Assembly: GCF_010811875.1 (NCBI RefSeq)
Contig: NZ_VKHP01000039.1
Coordinates: 1 to 47,088 of the forward strand
DNA length: 47,088 nt
Direction of reading: 5' to 3'
Origin: Bradyrhizobium uaiense
Lineage (GTDB): Bacteria > Pseudomonadota > Alphaproteobacteria > Rhizobiales > Xanthobacteraceae
Position 1 is the first letter of the stretch. Each line of letters begins with the position of its first letter. Below the pieces are notes generated by a model. It was given only the letters and a program-made list of their open reading frames with translations, did not search any database and was not told the DNA's origin. Shown here piece by piece: positions 33,304-41,673 of the stretch. A program made the translations under genes and the position numbers.

Positions 33304-34167
33304 ATGACGGCGAACATTCTTGATGGGCACGCGCATGCCCAAATTGTCATCGACAAGGTTGCTCACGAACTGGACCGGCTGCCCCACGCACCGGGGCTTG
33401 CGGTCGTGCTGGTCGGCGACGACCCGGCGAGTCAGATCTATGTGCAGAGCAAGGTCCGGATGGCCGAGCGGCTCGGCCTGCGCGGCGAGGTCGAACGGCC
33501 GCCCGATGATTGCAGCGAGGCCGATCTGCTTGCCAGGATCGAGGCGCTCAATGCGCGCGACGATATCGACGGCATCCTCATCCAGTTGCCGCTGCCGGCG
33601 CATATCGACAGTTTGCGTGTGATGGCGGCGGTCGATCCCGCGAAGGATGTCGACGGTCTGCACGCGCTGAACGCCGGCCGGCTGTTTCACGGCGACGATG
33701 CGCTGGTGCCGTGCACACCGCTCGGCTGTCTCCGTCTGATCAAGTCGATCCGGCCAGATCTCACCGGCGCCCATGCCGTGGTGATCGGCAGCTCCAACAT
33801 CGTCGGCAAGCCGATGGCTGCGCTGCTGTTGCAGGAGCACGCGACCGTGACGCAGACCCACATCCACACCCGCGGCATCAGCAAGATCTGTCGCCAGGCC
33901 GATATCCTGGTAAGCGCGGTGGGCAAGGCCGGCCTCGTGCGTGGCGACTGGATCAAGCCGCAGGCCATCGTCATCGACGTCGGCACCACGCGCGTCGAGA
34001 AGCCGGAAGGCGGCTACGCGGTGTGCGGCGATGTCTCCTTCGACGAGGCGGTGCAGGTCGCCGGCGCGATCACGCCGGTGCCGCGCGGCGTCGGCCCGAT
34101 GACGATCGCCTGCCTGATGGAGAACACCGTGAAGGCCGCAAAGGCGAGGGCGGCCCGGCTGCAGTAA
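33304..34167 (+). CDS. folD: methylenetetrahydrofolate dehydrogenase/cyclohydrolase
   Basis: The 287-residue protein is a full-length FolD. It has LAVVLVGDDPASQIYVQSKV with the catalytic Lys in the YVQSK motif, DGILIQLPLP, and CTPLGCLRLI. The NADP-binding region reads GSSNIVGKPMAALL, and the C-terminal signature is PRGVGPMT. It interconverts methylene-, methenyl- and formyl-tetrahydrofolate in one-carbon metabolism. The usual PGGVGPMT signature has Arg261 in place of the first Gly. GGAGG precedes the ATG. Confidence 0.93.
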   Translation: MTANILDGHAHAQIVIDKVAHELDRLPHAPGLAVVLVGDDPASQIYVQSKVRMAERLGLRGEVERPPDDCSEADLLARIEALNARDDIDGILIQLPLPAHIDSLRVMAAVDPAKDVDGLHALNAGRLFHGDDALVPCTPLGCLRLIKSIRPDLTGAHAVVIGSSNIVGKPMAALLLQEHATVTQTHIHTRGISKICRQADILVSAVGKAGLVRGDWIKPQAIVIDVGTTRVEKPEGGYAVCGDVSFDEAVQVAGAITPVPRGVGPMTIACLMENTVKAAKARAARLQ

Positions 34168-34322
34168 CGCGGCATGCCTGCGGTGATGCGCGCGAGCGGC
34201 CGGTGCCGTTCGCACGCATCTCGCTCGCGCTTGGGCGTTCCGTGCGCGAACTTCATGACCCCGGAGGTAATGGAAAGCCAGCAGCGTTGGTCTATCGTCG
34301 CACCACAGACGGGAGGCGTGCG

Positions 34323-34775
34323 ATGCTGTATGCGGAAGATCTCACCGAGGGCCAGACCTTCAAACTCGGCAGCTACATGATCGGCGAGGCGGAGATTCTG
34401 GAGTTCGCCGGCAAGTATGATCCGGTGCCGATCCATACCGATCCCGTCGCGGCTGCGGCGGGCCCGTTCGGCGGCCTGATCGCAAGCGGCTTCAATACCA
34501 TTGCGATCTATCAGCGCCTCGTCGTGGAGGCGATCTGGACCAGGGTGGCCGGCATCGTCGGACGAAGCTTCGAGATTCGCCTGCCGAGCCCGGTTCGCCC
34601 GGGAGCGACGCTGACCGGGCACTCCCGGATCGAGAAGATTACCATCCGGCCGGAGCGCCGCGACGCTGTCGTGATCTTCAAGACGGAGCTCGTCAACGAC
34701 GAGCTGCGCCCGGTTCTTGTCCTCGTGCTCGATGCGCTCATCCATATGCGGCCGGCGGAGCAGGGGCGGACGTAA
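34323..34775 (+). CDS. MaoC family single hot-dog dehydratase
   Basis: The ATG at 34323 follows GGGAGG. The 150-residue product is a single hot-dog domain with the hydratase-2 signature FAGKYDPVPIHTDP (Asp33, His38) and GLIASGFNT. Such proteins hydrate short enoyl-CoA esters, often as R-specific enoyl-CoA hydratases. No partner genes are next to it; folD ends 155 bases upstream and is probably unrelated in function. Confidence 0.88.
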   Translation: MLYAEDLTEGQTFKLGSYMIGEAEILEFAGKYDPVPIHTDPVAAAAGPFGGLIASGFNTIAIYQRLVVEAIWTRVAGIVGRSFEIRLPSPVRPGATLTGHSRIEKITIRPERRDAVVIFKTELVNDELRPVLVLVLDALIHMRPAEQGRT

Positions 34776-34888
34776 TCCCCGCGCGGGCCGGCGGCGCTTG
34801 ATCTGGTCGCCGCCCAATGCCGCGGCTAATGTGGTGAGCCTGCTGGCCCGACGATGCGGTGCGGGGCATTGCTTTGGACGGGGTGGGC

Positions 34889-35311
34889 GTGAAAAGCAGC
34901 AAGCAGAAGCGCAGCGAGATCGACGCCAAGCGGCGCAAGGCCGAGGAGTGGCGTCGCCTGCAAGCGCAACGCGCCGCTGAGCAGTGCCGGCTCCGCGAAT
35001 ACAAGCTCGCGCTGGCGCGCGGCGAGGTAGCCGTGGTGACCAGCGAGCTCGCGCCCTCGAACAGCTATTCGACGCCCGACTTCGTCTTGCGCGGAACCTA
35101 CCGACCCGAGCCATTCGTCTGCAAAGACTGCGGCGTCGCAGAGGTCTGGACGCCGTTGCGGCAGAAGTGGTGGTACGAGACCGCCAAGGGCGATGTGTTC
35201 ACGATGGCTGTGCGCTGCCGGGCCTGCCGCACCAAGGAGCGCGCACGCAAATCCGCCGCGCGTCGGGTGCATCTGGACGGGCTCGCGAGGAAGAAGCCTT
35301 CCGCCACATGA
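34889..35311 (+). CDS. zinc-ribbon domain protein (zf-trcl type)
   Basis: The product (about 140 residues) starts with a very basic helix (KSSKQKRSEIDAKRRKAEEW). A central part follows, then a zinc ribbon CKDCGVAEVWTPLRQKWWYE ending in CRACR (Cys pairs near residues 79-82 and 110-113 of this start). The wording C-x2-C...QKWWYE is typical of the probable zinc-ribbon family. The start is uncertain among GTG codons at 34889 and 34883 and the ATG at 34859; I use 34889 because the conserved text starts there. Nucleic-acid binding is likely, the role is not known. Confidence 0.7.
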   Translation: MKSSKQKRSEIDAKRRKAEEWRRLQAQRAAEQCRLREYKLALARGEVAVVTSELAPSNSYSTPDFVLRGTYRPEPFVCKDCGVAEVWTPLRQKWWYETAKGDVFTMAVRCRACRTKERARKSAARRVHLDGLARKKPSAT

Positions 35312-35512
35312 GTGGCGGGCAGGTGTGACGTCGTGCCGCATTTCCTACATCGATGCACGGGAACCCCGCGCGCAAGCGGTCAATGCGTCGCGCGTGCGGA
35401 ACGTTTCGGTGCCTGATCGGTTCGAGACTTCGAAGCCCCCGGCGAGGGGCGCGGGCGGGAGGAACCAGCCAGGGAAACCAGCAAGGCCGGAACCAACGAG
35501 AAGGAGCAGCGG

Positions 35513-35806
35513 ATGAAACTTAACTCGACGCAAGTCAAACAGACCATGACGCAATTGAACGCGCAGGTGCTTCCGGACGATCACCCGGCGGTGGCGCAAC
35601 TGAACAGCGTCTTCGGCGAACATACATTCTTCGTCGACACCAGCGGACTGAAGGTCCTCGAACCTGCGCAGAGCTCCGACATGGCGGGGCAGACGGGCGA
35701 GGTGGTGAGCCTCGCCGAGTGGAGCGATCCGGAGCTGACTTCGCTTCGGCCGCACGAGCCCGAGCCGACCGGCGTGCTTATCGCGCTTGAACCCAGCAAG
35801 CACTAA
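35513..35806 (+). CDS. hypothetical acidic protein
   Basis: A clear AAGGAG precedes the ATG at 35513. The 97-residue protein is acidic and soluble, with no membrane segment or signal. Notable parts are QLNAQVLPDDHPAVAQLNSV near the start and a Glu/Pro-rich region SLAEWSDPELTSLRPHEPEP near 67-86. I do not recognise the family. The base composition fits the genome, and similar short rhizobial proteins exist. Confidence 0.65.
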   Translation: MKLNSTQVKQTMTQLNAQVLPDDHPAVAQLNSVFGEHTFFVDTSGLKVLEPAQSSDMAGQTGEVVSLAEWSDPELTSLRPHEPEPTGVLIALEPSKH

Positions 35807-35951
35807 TTGCCGCTTCGCCCGGCACGACGATCGGCTCGCTTGATGGCGATAGCCCCAACGTCGCGTCAAGAGGTGCCGAAAGTCACATGGCAAATCAGCG
35901 CCGCCTGCGTATGCATCGGATTGAGGTGGGTATCCAGGCGGTGAGGGGCAG

Positions 35952-36323
35952 ATGGGGATCGTGCGGCGCTGGAGCCCTGACGAGGACGAGAAGCTCAGAG
36001 AACTCGCCAGGGCCGGCAAGAATGCTCTCGAGATCAGCAACGAACTGACCCGCAGCGCTTCGGCTGTGCGCCGTCGCGCCGAGGTCCTGTCGGTCCTGAT
36101 CATGGCGAAGGCATTTCGCGCGCGCCCGTCGCATGTCGCCACCCATCTCGAAAGGGTCGCGATCGACGCGATCCGGACCCGCCGCTCGTTTCCCGCAGGC
36201 GTCGGCCCGAGCACCATTGCCGGAATGATCGAGAAGGGCTGGATCGTCCCGGAGCTGGGGCGCAGATATCGCGTCACCGATGCCGGGGTGGAGGCGGTAC
36301 GGCGGAAGATCCCGAGCGGCTGA
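35952..36323 (+). CDS. SANT/Myb-like DNA-binding protein
   Basis: GGTGAGGGG precedes the ATG. The 123-residue protein opens with RRWSPDEDEKLRELARAGKN followed by ALEISNELTRSASAVRRRAE (residues about 5-44), which is a Myb/SANT-like three-helix domain with its W and the SA-A-VRRRA recognition helix. The rest (about 60-123) contains a winged-helix-like RYRVTDAGVEAVRRK end. A small regulator is the most likely identity. It stands alone; no operator was recognised. Confidence 0.72.
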   Translation: MGIVRRWSPDEDEKLRELARAGKNALEISNELTRSASAVRRRAEVLSVLIMAKAFRARPSHVATHLERVAIDAIRTRRSFPAGVGPSTIAGMIEKGWIVPELGRRYRVTDAGVEAVRRKIPSG

Positions 36324-36501
36324 GCGTGGCGGCTCGCCCGGCGCGATTGGCGTTGGCACCGGACGGGTTTCCCGTAGATGCGCGGGAGGCGAGGCGGAAT
36401 ATTTGGACCCGGATGTGAGATTTTGCGCCCGAGACGGACGCGCGCCGCGTTCAACCATCGGGGACAAATGGCTGTCTCCACGTGCCCTCCCGTCCGATCC
36501 G

Positions 36502-37202
36502 ATGGTGCCAATGCTCAACGTCTCGCGATCTCAAGCCGACCGATACCAGCGTTTCGCCGCCCTTTCGGATTCCGTGGGCGAAGCCGTCGTTGCGATCGCC
36601 GGACTGAGCGCAGATCAGCGCACCGACGTGGACTTCCTCGAGCGGGAGTTCATCCCTGCGCTGGAGCTCAATGACGAGTCGCTGCGCGAGCAGCCGTCGG
36701 AATTGTCGGCGAGCTTCGGCAAGGGCCTGCACATCTGGCAGTATCCGAGCCAGCTTGCGCCGTACCTGGCCTGGCTCTCGCGCAACGCGCGTCCGGCATT
36801 TCGTCCTTCATGGAAATCGGCTGCCGCTGGGGCGGCATGTTCATCCTGGTTGCGGAGTGGCTGAGGAACAGCGGCGCCGATCTCAAGACCGTCATTGCGC
36901 TCGATCCGACACCGTTCATCACGACCTATTTCGATCTCTTGCGCGAGCGCAATCTCTATCTCACCGCGGTCGAGAGCAAGTCGGTTGGCGTTGTCGGGGC
37001 CGATCGCAAGTATCGCACCTATCTGAGCGATCCGGAGATGGTCTGGCCCGACGGCATTACAGCCTCCGCGGATGGGTACATGTACGTATCGGCGTCGCAG
37101 ATTTCGGCGGCCGCGATGTTCCACGGCGGTAGGGGCGAGAACGGGGCCCCGCATCTGATCTATCGCTTCAAGCCGCTTGCGGCGGCCTACGTCTTGCGGT
37201 GA
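36502..37202 (+). pseudogene. chimeric remnant: methyltransferase N-part fused to royal-jelly-protein-like C-part
   Basis: Residues from 36502 onward (KGLHIWQYPSQLAPYLAWLS) match the N-terminus of class I methyltransferases of the cephalosporin-hydroxylase type. The frame then breaks near 36800: the continuing homology ISSFMEIGCRWGGMFILVAE is one frame over, from about 36803. After ALDPTPFITTYFDLLRERN (near 36957) the protein changes family in frame to LYLTAVESKSVGVVGADRK and DPEMVWPDGITASADGYMYV. That is the C-terminal part of the major-royal-jelly/L-dopachrome-tautomerase-related propeller family. Both halves are incomplete, so this is a fusion by deletion plus a frameshift. Confidence 0.7.
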
Positions 37203-37229
37203 TTGCGGAGCGTGTTGACGACAAGTGAC

Positions 37230-37261
37230 GATCGCCCGGCTTGGCTTGAAGCCGGGCGATC
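37230..37261. terminator. 13-bp stem hairpin at the end of alkB
   Basis: GATCGCCCGGCTT (37230-37242) pairs perfectly with AAGCCGGGCGATC (37249-37261), eight bases beyond the alkB stop (minus strand). The T-run is absent, so termination would be imperfect; it also faces the chimeric remnant. Confidence 0.55.
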
Positions 37262-37268
37262 GCAGCGA

Positions 37269-38414
37269 TCACGAAGCCGCTGGCCGATCGCCTAGGTTCA
37301 ACTTGCTCTTGTCGCCACCCGCCCACGCCAAGGTCTTCGGGTCCATTACCCGGAACCAGAGCGGCGGGATCGCAGCCAACCCGAACATGCCGGTGTAGCC
37401 GTTCGGCAGCCGCGGGATATCGTCGAAATCGCGCAGCGACTGATAGGGGCGCATCGGGTTGGCGTGGTGGTCGGAATGACGTTGCAGATGGAACGTCATC
37501 AGGTTCGAGACGATGTGGTTGGTGTTCCAGGAGTGGCGCGGCTCGACCGCCTGGTAGCGGCCGTTCGGAAGTTTTTCGCGGAGCAGCCCGTAGTGCTCGA
37601 CATAGTTGGCCTGGGTCAGCGCGTACCAACCGAGGAAATGATGCGCGACGATGAACGGCGCGACCTTCCAGCCGAACAGCGCAATCAGGATGGCGGCGAC
37701 GATAAGCGTCAGCGCGAAGCCCTGCAGGATCTCGTTGTTGATCGACCAGACCGGCTCGCCGCGCCGGGTCAGCCGTTCGGCCTCGTTGCGCCAGCCGCGC
37801 TTGAACGCGCCCGGCAGTTCGCGCGTGGCGAACGTATAGATCGATTCACCGAACCGCGCGCTGGCGGGGTCTTCGGGTGTTGCGACCCAGGTGTGATGGC
37901 CGCGATTGTGCTCGACGCGGAAATGGGCGTAACCGACCGCACAATTGGCGAGCATGCCGAAGAAGATGTTGAGCCTGTCCGCCTTGTGGCCGAGCTCGTG
38001 CCCGATCAGCAGCGCGCCGCCGTTGATGGTGCCGACGCCGAGCAGCAGGGCGACATAGGACCACCACGGCAGCTCCTGCGTGCCGAAGAAGGCGATCAGC
38101 GCGACGTAGTTGATCCAGGGAAACACCACGGTGATGCGCGCGAGCCGCAGATAATACGGGTCGGCCTCCATCGCCGCGACCACTTCCGCCGGCGGATTGT
38201 GCGTGTCCTCGCCGAAGAGGACATCGAGCAGCGGGATCAGGATGAAGATGAAGACGAAGGGGATCAGCGTCACCAGCGGATTGTTTGTCCGCAGGAACAG
38301 CCAATAGGAAAACAGCGGAATCAGCGGCGGGATGAACGAAAGCATCCACAGATAGCGTTTGCCGTCCCGGTAGGTGATCGTCTCGCCCGCAGCATTGGTG
38401 CCCGTGAAGATCAT
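37269..38414 (-). CDS. alkB: alkane 1-monooxygenase (AlkB)
   Basis: GGAGG sits just before the ATG at 38414. The 381-residue integral membrane di-iron hydroxylase has the histidine boxes HELGHK (139-144), EHNRGHH (168-174) and LQRHSDHH (310-317), and the NYVEHYG signature (270-276) of true AlkB, within six predicted helices. It oxidises terminal C-H bonds of alkanes or similar chains with O2 and electrons from rubredoxin. No rubredoxin domain is fused and none is seen nearby. It is divergent from an AraC-type regulator. Confidence 0.93.
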   Translation of the reverse strand: MIFTGTNAAGETITYRDGKRYLWMLSFIPPLIPLFSYWLFLRTNNPLVTLIPFVFIFILIPLLDVLFGEDTHNPPAEVVAAMEADPYYLRLARITVVFPWINYVALIAFFGTQELPWWSYVALLLGVGTINGGALLIGHELGHKADRLNIFFGMLANCAVGYAHFRVEHNRGHHTWVATPEDPASARFGESIYTFATRELPGAFKRGWRNEAERLTRRGEPVWSINNEILQGFALTLIVAAILIALFGWKVAPFIVAHHFLGWYALTQANYVEHYGLLREKLPNGRYQAVEPRHSWNTNHIVSNLMTFHLQRHSDHHANPMRPYQSLRDFDDIPRLPNGYTGMFGLAAIPPLWFRVMDPKTLAWAGGDKSKLNLGDRPAAS

Positions 38415-38508
38415 CGTATTCCTCCAGCGTCTCCTCGAAGCGGCGTTCGCCGTCATTTCGCCAAGCATGCCGCGACGTGGGCCTGCGCGGCCAGTTCCCA
38501 ATAGGCCA

Positions 38509-38528
38509 ATTTTGTGGCATTTTGCGCC
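38509..38528. promoter_or_regulatory. tandem 10-bp direct repeat, candidate AraC-type operator
   Basis: ATTTTGTGGC and ATTTTGCGCC lie directly next to each other (8 of 10 identical) in the 157-base gap between alkB (start 38414, minus) and the AraC-type gene (start 38572, plus). One unit per helical turn fits the two half-sites bound by the two helix-turn-helices of one AraC monomer. Position between target and regulator supports an operator; binding is inferred. Confidence 0.45.
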
Positions 38529-38571
38529 AAGTGGCTCAGCTGGACGCTCGCGCGGGAGGGGCGCCGACGCA

Positions 38572-39582
38572 ATGCAGGGATCGGAGGCAGATGCGCTTCG
38601 CACGCCGGTGTCTGCGGCCTACGCACGGGCGCTGGTGCGGGCATTCGGCAAGACGCGGAGCGAGCGCGACGAACTGCTCATGGGCACCGGAATCCAGCAG
38701 GACACCGTCGACCAGCCCGGCGCGCACATGCCGGTGTCGTCGCTGGTGGCGCTGGCCGCCAACATCACCCGTCGACACGGCGAGCTGTGGCCGTTGTCGG
38801 CTGCGGCGGTCTGGTCGACATCGTTGCAAGGTGCGCTCGATGTTGCGACCCGGACAGCGCCGACCATCGAAGATGCGTTGAGCACCGGCGCCCGCTTTGG
38901 GTCGACCCGCGCGCCGTTCGTTCGCAACCGGCTGCGCCGAACCGCGCGCGCGATCCAGATTGAGATCACTCCTGCGGTGGCCATGGAAGGCGCGCTGTGG
39001 CGCGCCGTGGCGCTGGCGGTGAGCCTCAACGTGCACGCGGTGTATGTGCAGCTGCTCGAGGATGCGATCGGCCAGGCGACGCTGCAGTTTCCCTGGCCGC
39101 CGCCCGCCGGCGCGGAGCGGCTGGCACAGCACTATTTCTGCGCCGTGAAATTCGACGCCGCAGCCTTCATCTTCGAGGTGCCGAAGGCGCTGTGTGCGCG
39201 GCCGTCGCCGTTTGCCGATCCGGAATTGCACGCCAAGGCGATCGAGGCGCTGGAGGCGATCGAGAAGCCGCGCTCGGACACCGCGGCGCTGACGCGCATG
39301 GTCGAGAGCCTGATTGCGGCGCGGCTGCCGCAGCGCCTCGGCGAGGAGGAAGCAGCGCGTCTCGTCGGCACCTCGCGGCGGACCTTGGTGCGGCGGCTCG
39401 CGGAAACCGGCAGCGCCTTCCGTCCGCTGCTCGACGGCGTGCTGCGCGAGCGCGCCCGCACCATGCTCGCGGCGGGCAGCCAGTCGCGCGACGAGACGGC
39501 GGCCGCGCTCGGCTATACCGATGCAACGAGCTTCAGCCGCGCCTGCCGGCGCTGGTTCGGCGATAAGAGCTTGCGCAGCTAG
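38572..39582 (+). CDS. AraC family transcriptional regulator
   Basis: GGGAGG precedes the ATG at 38572. The 336-residue protein has an N-terminal ligand-binding region of the AraC-type Arabinose_bd kind (about 10-220) and a C-terminal double HTH with SRRTLVRRLAETGSAF and AAALGYTDATSFSRACRRWF. Paralogues of this form pair with alkB and respond to alkanes or fatty acids in other bacteria. It is divergent from alkB. Its stop shares the CTAG tetranucleotide with the stop of the convergent truncated gene. Confidence 0.88.
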   Translation: MQGSEADALRTPVSAAYARALVRAFGKTRSERDELLMGTGIQQDTVDQPGAHMPVSSLVALAANITRRHGELWPLSAAAVWSTSLQGALDVATRTAPTIEDALSTGARFGSTRAPFVRNRLRRTARAIQIEITPAVAMEGALWRAVALAVSLNVHAVYVQLLEDAIGQATLQFPWPPPAGAERLAQHYFCAVKFDAAAFIFEVPKALCARPSPFADPELHAKAIEALEAIEKPRSDTAALTRMVESLIAARLPQRLGEEEAARLVGTSRRTLVRRLAETGSAFRPLLDGVLRERARTMLAAGSQSRDETAAALGYTDATSFSRACRRWFGDKSLRS

Positions 39583-40025
39583 CTCAGCAGCGCGCCTTGG
39601 CGTGGCTGTGCAGGCTCTTCACCCTTCGACAAGCGATGTTGGGAGGCTGACGGGTCGTTGCGCTTGTGCTTCGAAGTCCACACGACGAACGGGTAGGCCA
39701 GCAGCGCCAGATAGCTGGAGGGCATTGGATAATCGACGCCAAATGCCTTCGGATCCTGCCCCTTTGGAAGGTAGGCGGTCCCGAACAGCACATCGCAGAA
39801 CGAGAACAGCCCTGCGAAGTTCTTGTCCCTGGCTGCCGTCTCGCTGCTGTGGTGCCAGTGATGAAATTCCGGCGACACCAGGACGTGGCGCAGCGGTCCG
39901 TAATTCAGGCGGATATTGGCGTGAACCAGCCAGGCCTGCCGGGTGCCCAACAGCGTCAATAGCGTCAATAGGAAGGAAGCCCAAGCTGAACGAGCGTCAA
40001 GCGGGAGCGTTAATCGGCGGGCGGG
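39579..40025 (-). pseudogene. 5'-truncated sterol desaturase / fatty acid hydroxylase family gene
   Basis: The C-terminal part of the family is well preserved: VHANIRLNYGPLRHVLVSPE, the His box EFHHWHHS, KNFAGLFSFCDVLFGTAYLP. The open frame continues to a stop near 40026. The upstream half with the first histidine boxes, and several helices, is missing, and no good start is present; a TTG at 39968 is the first candidate. Intact members have about 280-320 residues, here at most 148 remain. The break marks the left edge of the gene-poor, lower-GC region up to tRNA-Arg. A 9-bp tandem (AGCGTCAAT) sits near 39953-39970. Confidence 0.75.
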
Positions 40026-40123
40026 TCATCTCGACCAGATTTTTGGCGCCATGAATGGCTTGATGTGTAGATCGACGTGCTGCTCATCGCTGCGTGTGCG
40101 CTACCCTTGGCTAGCTCCTAGCC

Positions 40124-40321
40124 TTAAGCCAGATCTCGACCAGCAGGTGGCCCCATTTGGGGACGCTCAAGGGGTCTCGGCTCTTTGTCCCGGATCGTCG
40201 CAAACTCCGCCAGATGCCTGCGGCGGATCAAAAGTCCCATGCAGCCGACGACTACTAGCAGTGCTCCGGCGATCATGAGCCAATGCGGCAATTGCAATGA
40301 CAGCAAGAAGTCCTTTGCCAT
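40124..40321 (-). CDS. small single-TM protein
   Basis: The 65-residue product starts MAKDFLLSLQLPHWLMIAGA and has one hydrophobic helix (about residues 12-34), then RRRHLAEFATIRDKEPRP and a Pro-rich end. A GTG six bases upstream (40327) is an alternative that would overlap the stop of the preceding 49-codon gene (GTGA). This small protein type recurs among rhizobial hypotheticals. Its role is unknown. Confidence 0.6.
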   Translation of the reverse strand: MAKDFLLSLQLPHWLMIAGALLVVVGCMGLLIRRRHLAEFATIRDKEPRPLERPQMGPPAGRDLA

Positions 40322-40323
40322 TG

Positions 40324-40473
40324 TCACTCCAGAACGTCGTACTCAAATGCTACGCCCTCAGGGTCGTTTTCCTCTAGCCATTTTTCAGCGACCTCGATCG
40401 TTGCGAAGACCTTGATGTGGTTCTCGTCGCCGACCTTTTTCGCCGCGTCCGTGTAGATCCAGACAGTTTTCAT
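40324..40473 (-). CDS. 49-residue small acidic protein
   Basis: The frame MKTVWIYTDAAKKVGDENHI, continuing to KVFATIEVAEKWLEENDPEG and VAFEYDVLE, ends at 40324. It is below common ORF cutoffs but looks like the conserved rhizobial MKTVWIYVD... family, with a beta-alpha-beta like pattern and a WLEENDPEGVAFEYEV ending. It overlaps the next gene start in GTGA if that begins at 40327, which suggests coupled translation. Function is unknown. Confidence 0.7.
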   Translation of the reverse strand: MKTVWIYTDAAKKVGDENHIKVFATIEVAEKWLEENDPEGVAFEYDVLE

Positions 40474-40477
40474 CGCA

Positions 40478-40655
40478 TCAACTGACCTCGCTCAACCGCA
40501 ACTTGGTGCCGACAATGTGCTGCAGCAGCATATGTCGGGTGCCAACTGTGATCCGGTCTCGTTGGATGGTCGTCCTGCCCGGCGTGGTAGGCCTGCATGT
40601 CGGCACCAAACTGCTGGGTCGGCGGGATCTCGATCGGCTTTCGGGGAATGGGCAT
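40478..40655 (-). pseudogene. frameshifted small rhizobial gene
   Basis: From ATG 40655 the frame reads MPIPRKPIEIPP, then an ADMQAYHAGQDD segment. Past about 40570 the coherent sequence is in another frame, IQRDRITVGTRHMLLQHIVG followed by TKLRLSEVS, ending at 40478. The two together resemble the small rhizobial MPIPKKPIEIPP...LRLSEVK protein family. A one-base indel therefore breaks the gene. It lies 4 bases before the 49-codon gene and probably formed an operon with it. Confidence 0.6.
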
Positions 40656-40755
40656 GCCAGAGATAGAGACCGTGGCTTTCGTCGATGGTCGCGCGTGAGC
40701 GGTGAAAGTTGTTGTGGCTCGCCACAAGACCAACCGTGCCAGATCTATCTGCCGG

Positions 40756-40839
40756 TCAGTGCATGAAAGCCACCATCAGCGCAATCGTGACCAAGACGTA
40801 TGTGCTGGTAACGGTGATGCCGAGGTATAAGCGCTCCAT
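40756..40839 (-). CDS. 27-residue hydrophobic micro-ORF
   Basis: MERLYLGITVTSTYVLVTIA and seven further residues form a start, a single hydrophobic helix and a short His end. The size is that of bacterial single-helix small proteins. There is no clear ribosome binding site and no comparison was made, so this is a candidate only. Confidence 0.35.
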   Translation of the reverse strand: MERLYLGITVTSTYVLVTIALMVAFMH

Positions 40840-41101
40840 AACGGCCTCGCTGCCATTCAAGGTGAGGTGCCGCCCCCTCGTTGTTCATCGTAGCGTTTGC
40901 TGCGCGCCGCGAAGTTGGAATTTCGACTTACGGTGGCTGTACGGGAAGAACCATCGGGATTAGTCCTTGTGGGCCACCCCAGTTTTGCGCCGATCCCGCC
41001 TGTCGCTGACGCGCGCGATGGGCTAATTCAGCGACGGTGCATCCAGGGCACCGCGACTTGGAAATCGTTGCTTGCTCGCATCAAGGATCAGAACGTTCGG
41101 A

Positions 41102-41434
41102 ATGGTCATTGGCTGGCTGGCGCTGGCCTTTATTGCGTTTGCCACACTTTCCCCGATCGGAGACCGTCCCTCGTTTGCGGCTGATCCGCATGTCGAGCAT
41201 TTCGCCGCGTTCGCGGTGATGGCATTGGCCTTTGTGGTAGGCTATCCCCGGCGCGCTATGCTGGTCATGCTCTTAGTCGTTTTCAGTGCGTTCACGCTCG
41301 AAACAATGCAATTGCTAACCCCTGACCGGCATGGCCACCTGGCCGACGCAATCTTCAAGGTTGCAGGAGGCCTCGCCGGCATCGGAGCGGGCCAGCTCCT
41401 ACTGCTCGTTCTGCGCAACCAGTCCCGCCGGTGA
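41102..41434 (+). CDS. VanZ-like family membrane protein
   Basis: The product of about 110 residues has four hydrophobic segments and the VanZ-like order: a first helix MVIGWLALAFIAFATLSPIG, the DPHVEHFAAFAVMALAFVVG segment with the conserved HxxAF, then ETMQLLTPDRHGHLADAIFK with the ET-Q-...R-..D motif, and a last helix. VanZ-type proteins reduce teicoplanin sensitivity in Gram-positives, but the rhizobial versions are uncharacterised. The start is uncertain (a TTG at 41072 is in frame). Confidence 0.75.
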   Translation: MVIGWLALAFIAFATLSPIGDRPSFAADPHVEHFAAFAVMALAFVVGYPRRAMLVMLLVVFSAFTLETMQLLTPDRHGHLADAIFKVAGGLAGIGAGQLLLLVLRNQSRR

Positions 41435-41673
41435 CTTCAACCGATGAACTTCGCGCACGGCCAAGCAGCTTCTCCATGGGGAGAAAAGGCGCCTTGCTGA
41501 AGCGAGCATGACAGTCAGACGCTGACGGCCACAGTGATGATAGAGGTGTCTGGATGACCATGCCCTCCCTCTCGCCACCGTCAACTGGCCCATGGCGTAC
41601 GCTTTCACCATACAGCGCATGCCAGTTCAAATGAGGCATTCGTTCGGGAGTTGATACCGTGCCTCCGCTCTTC
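41435..41673. other. intergenic stretch without visible features
   Basis: Between the VanZ-like gene and the small minus-strand gene I see no open frame with coding character, no ribosome binding site and no hairpin. Confidence 0.4.
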
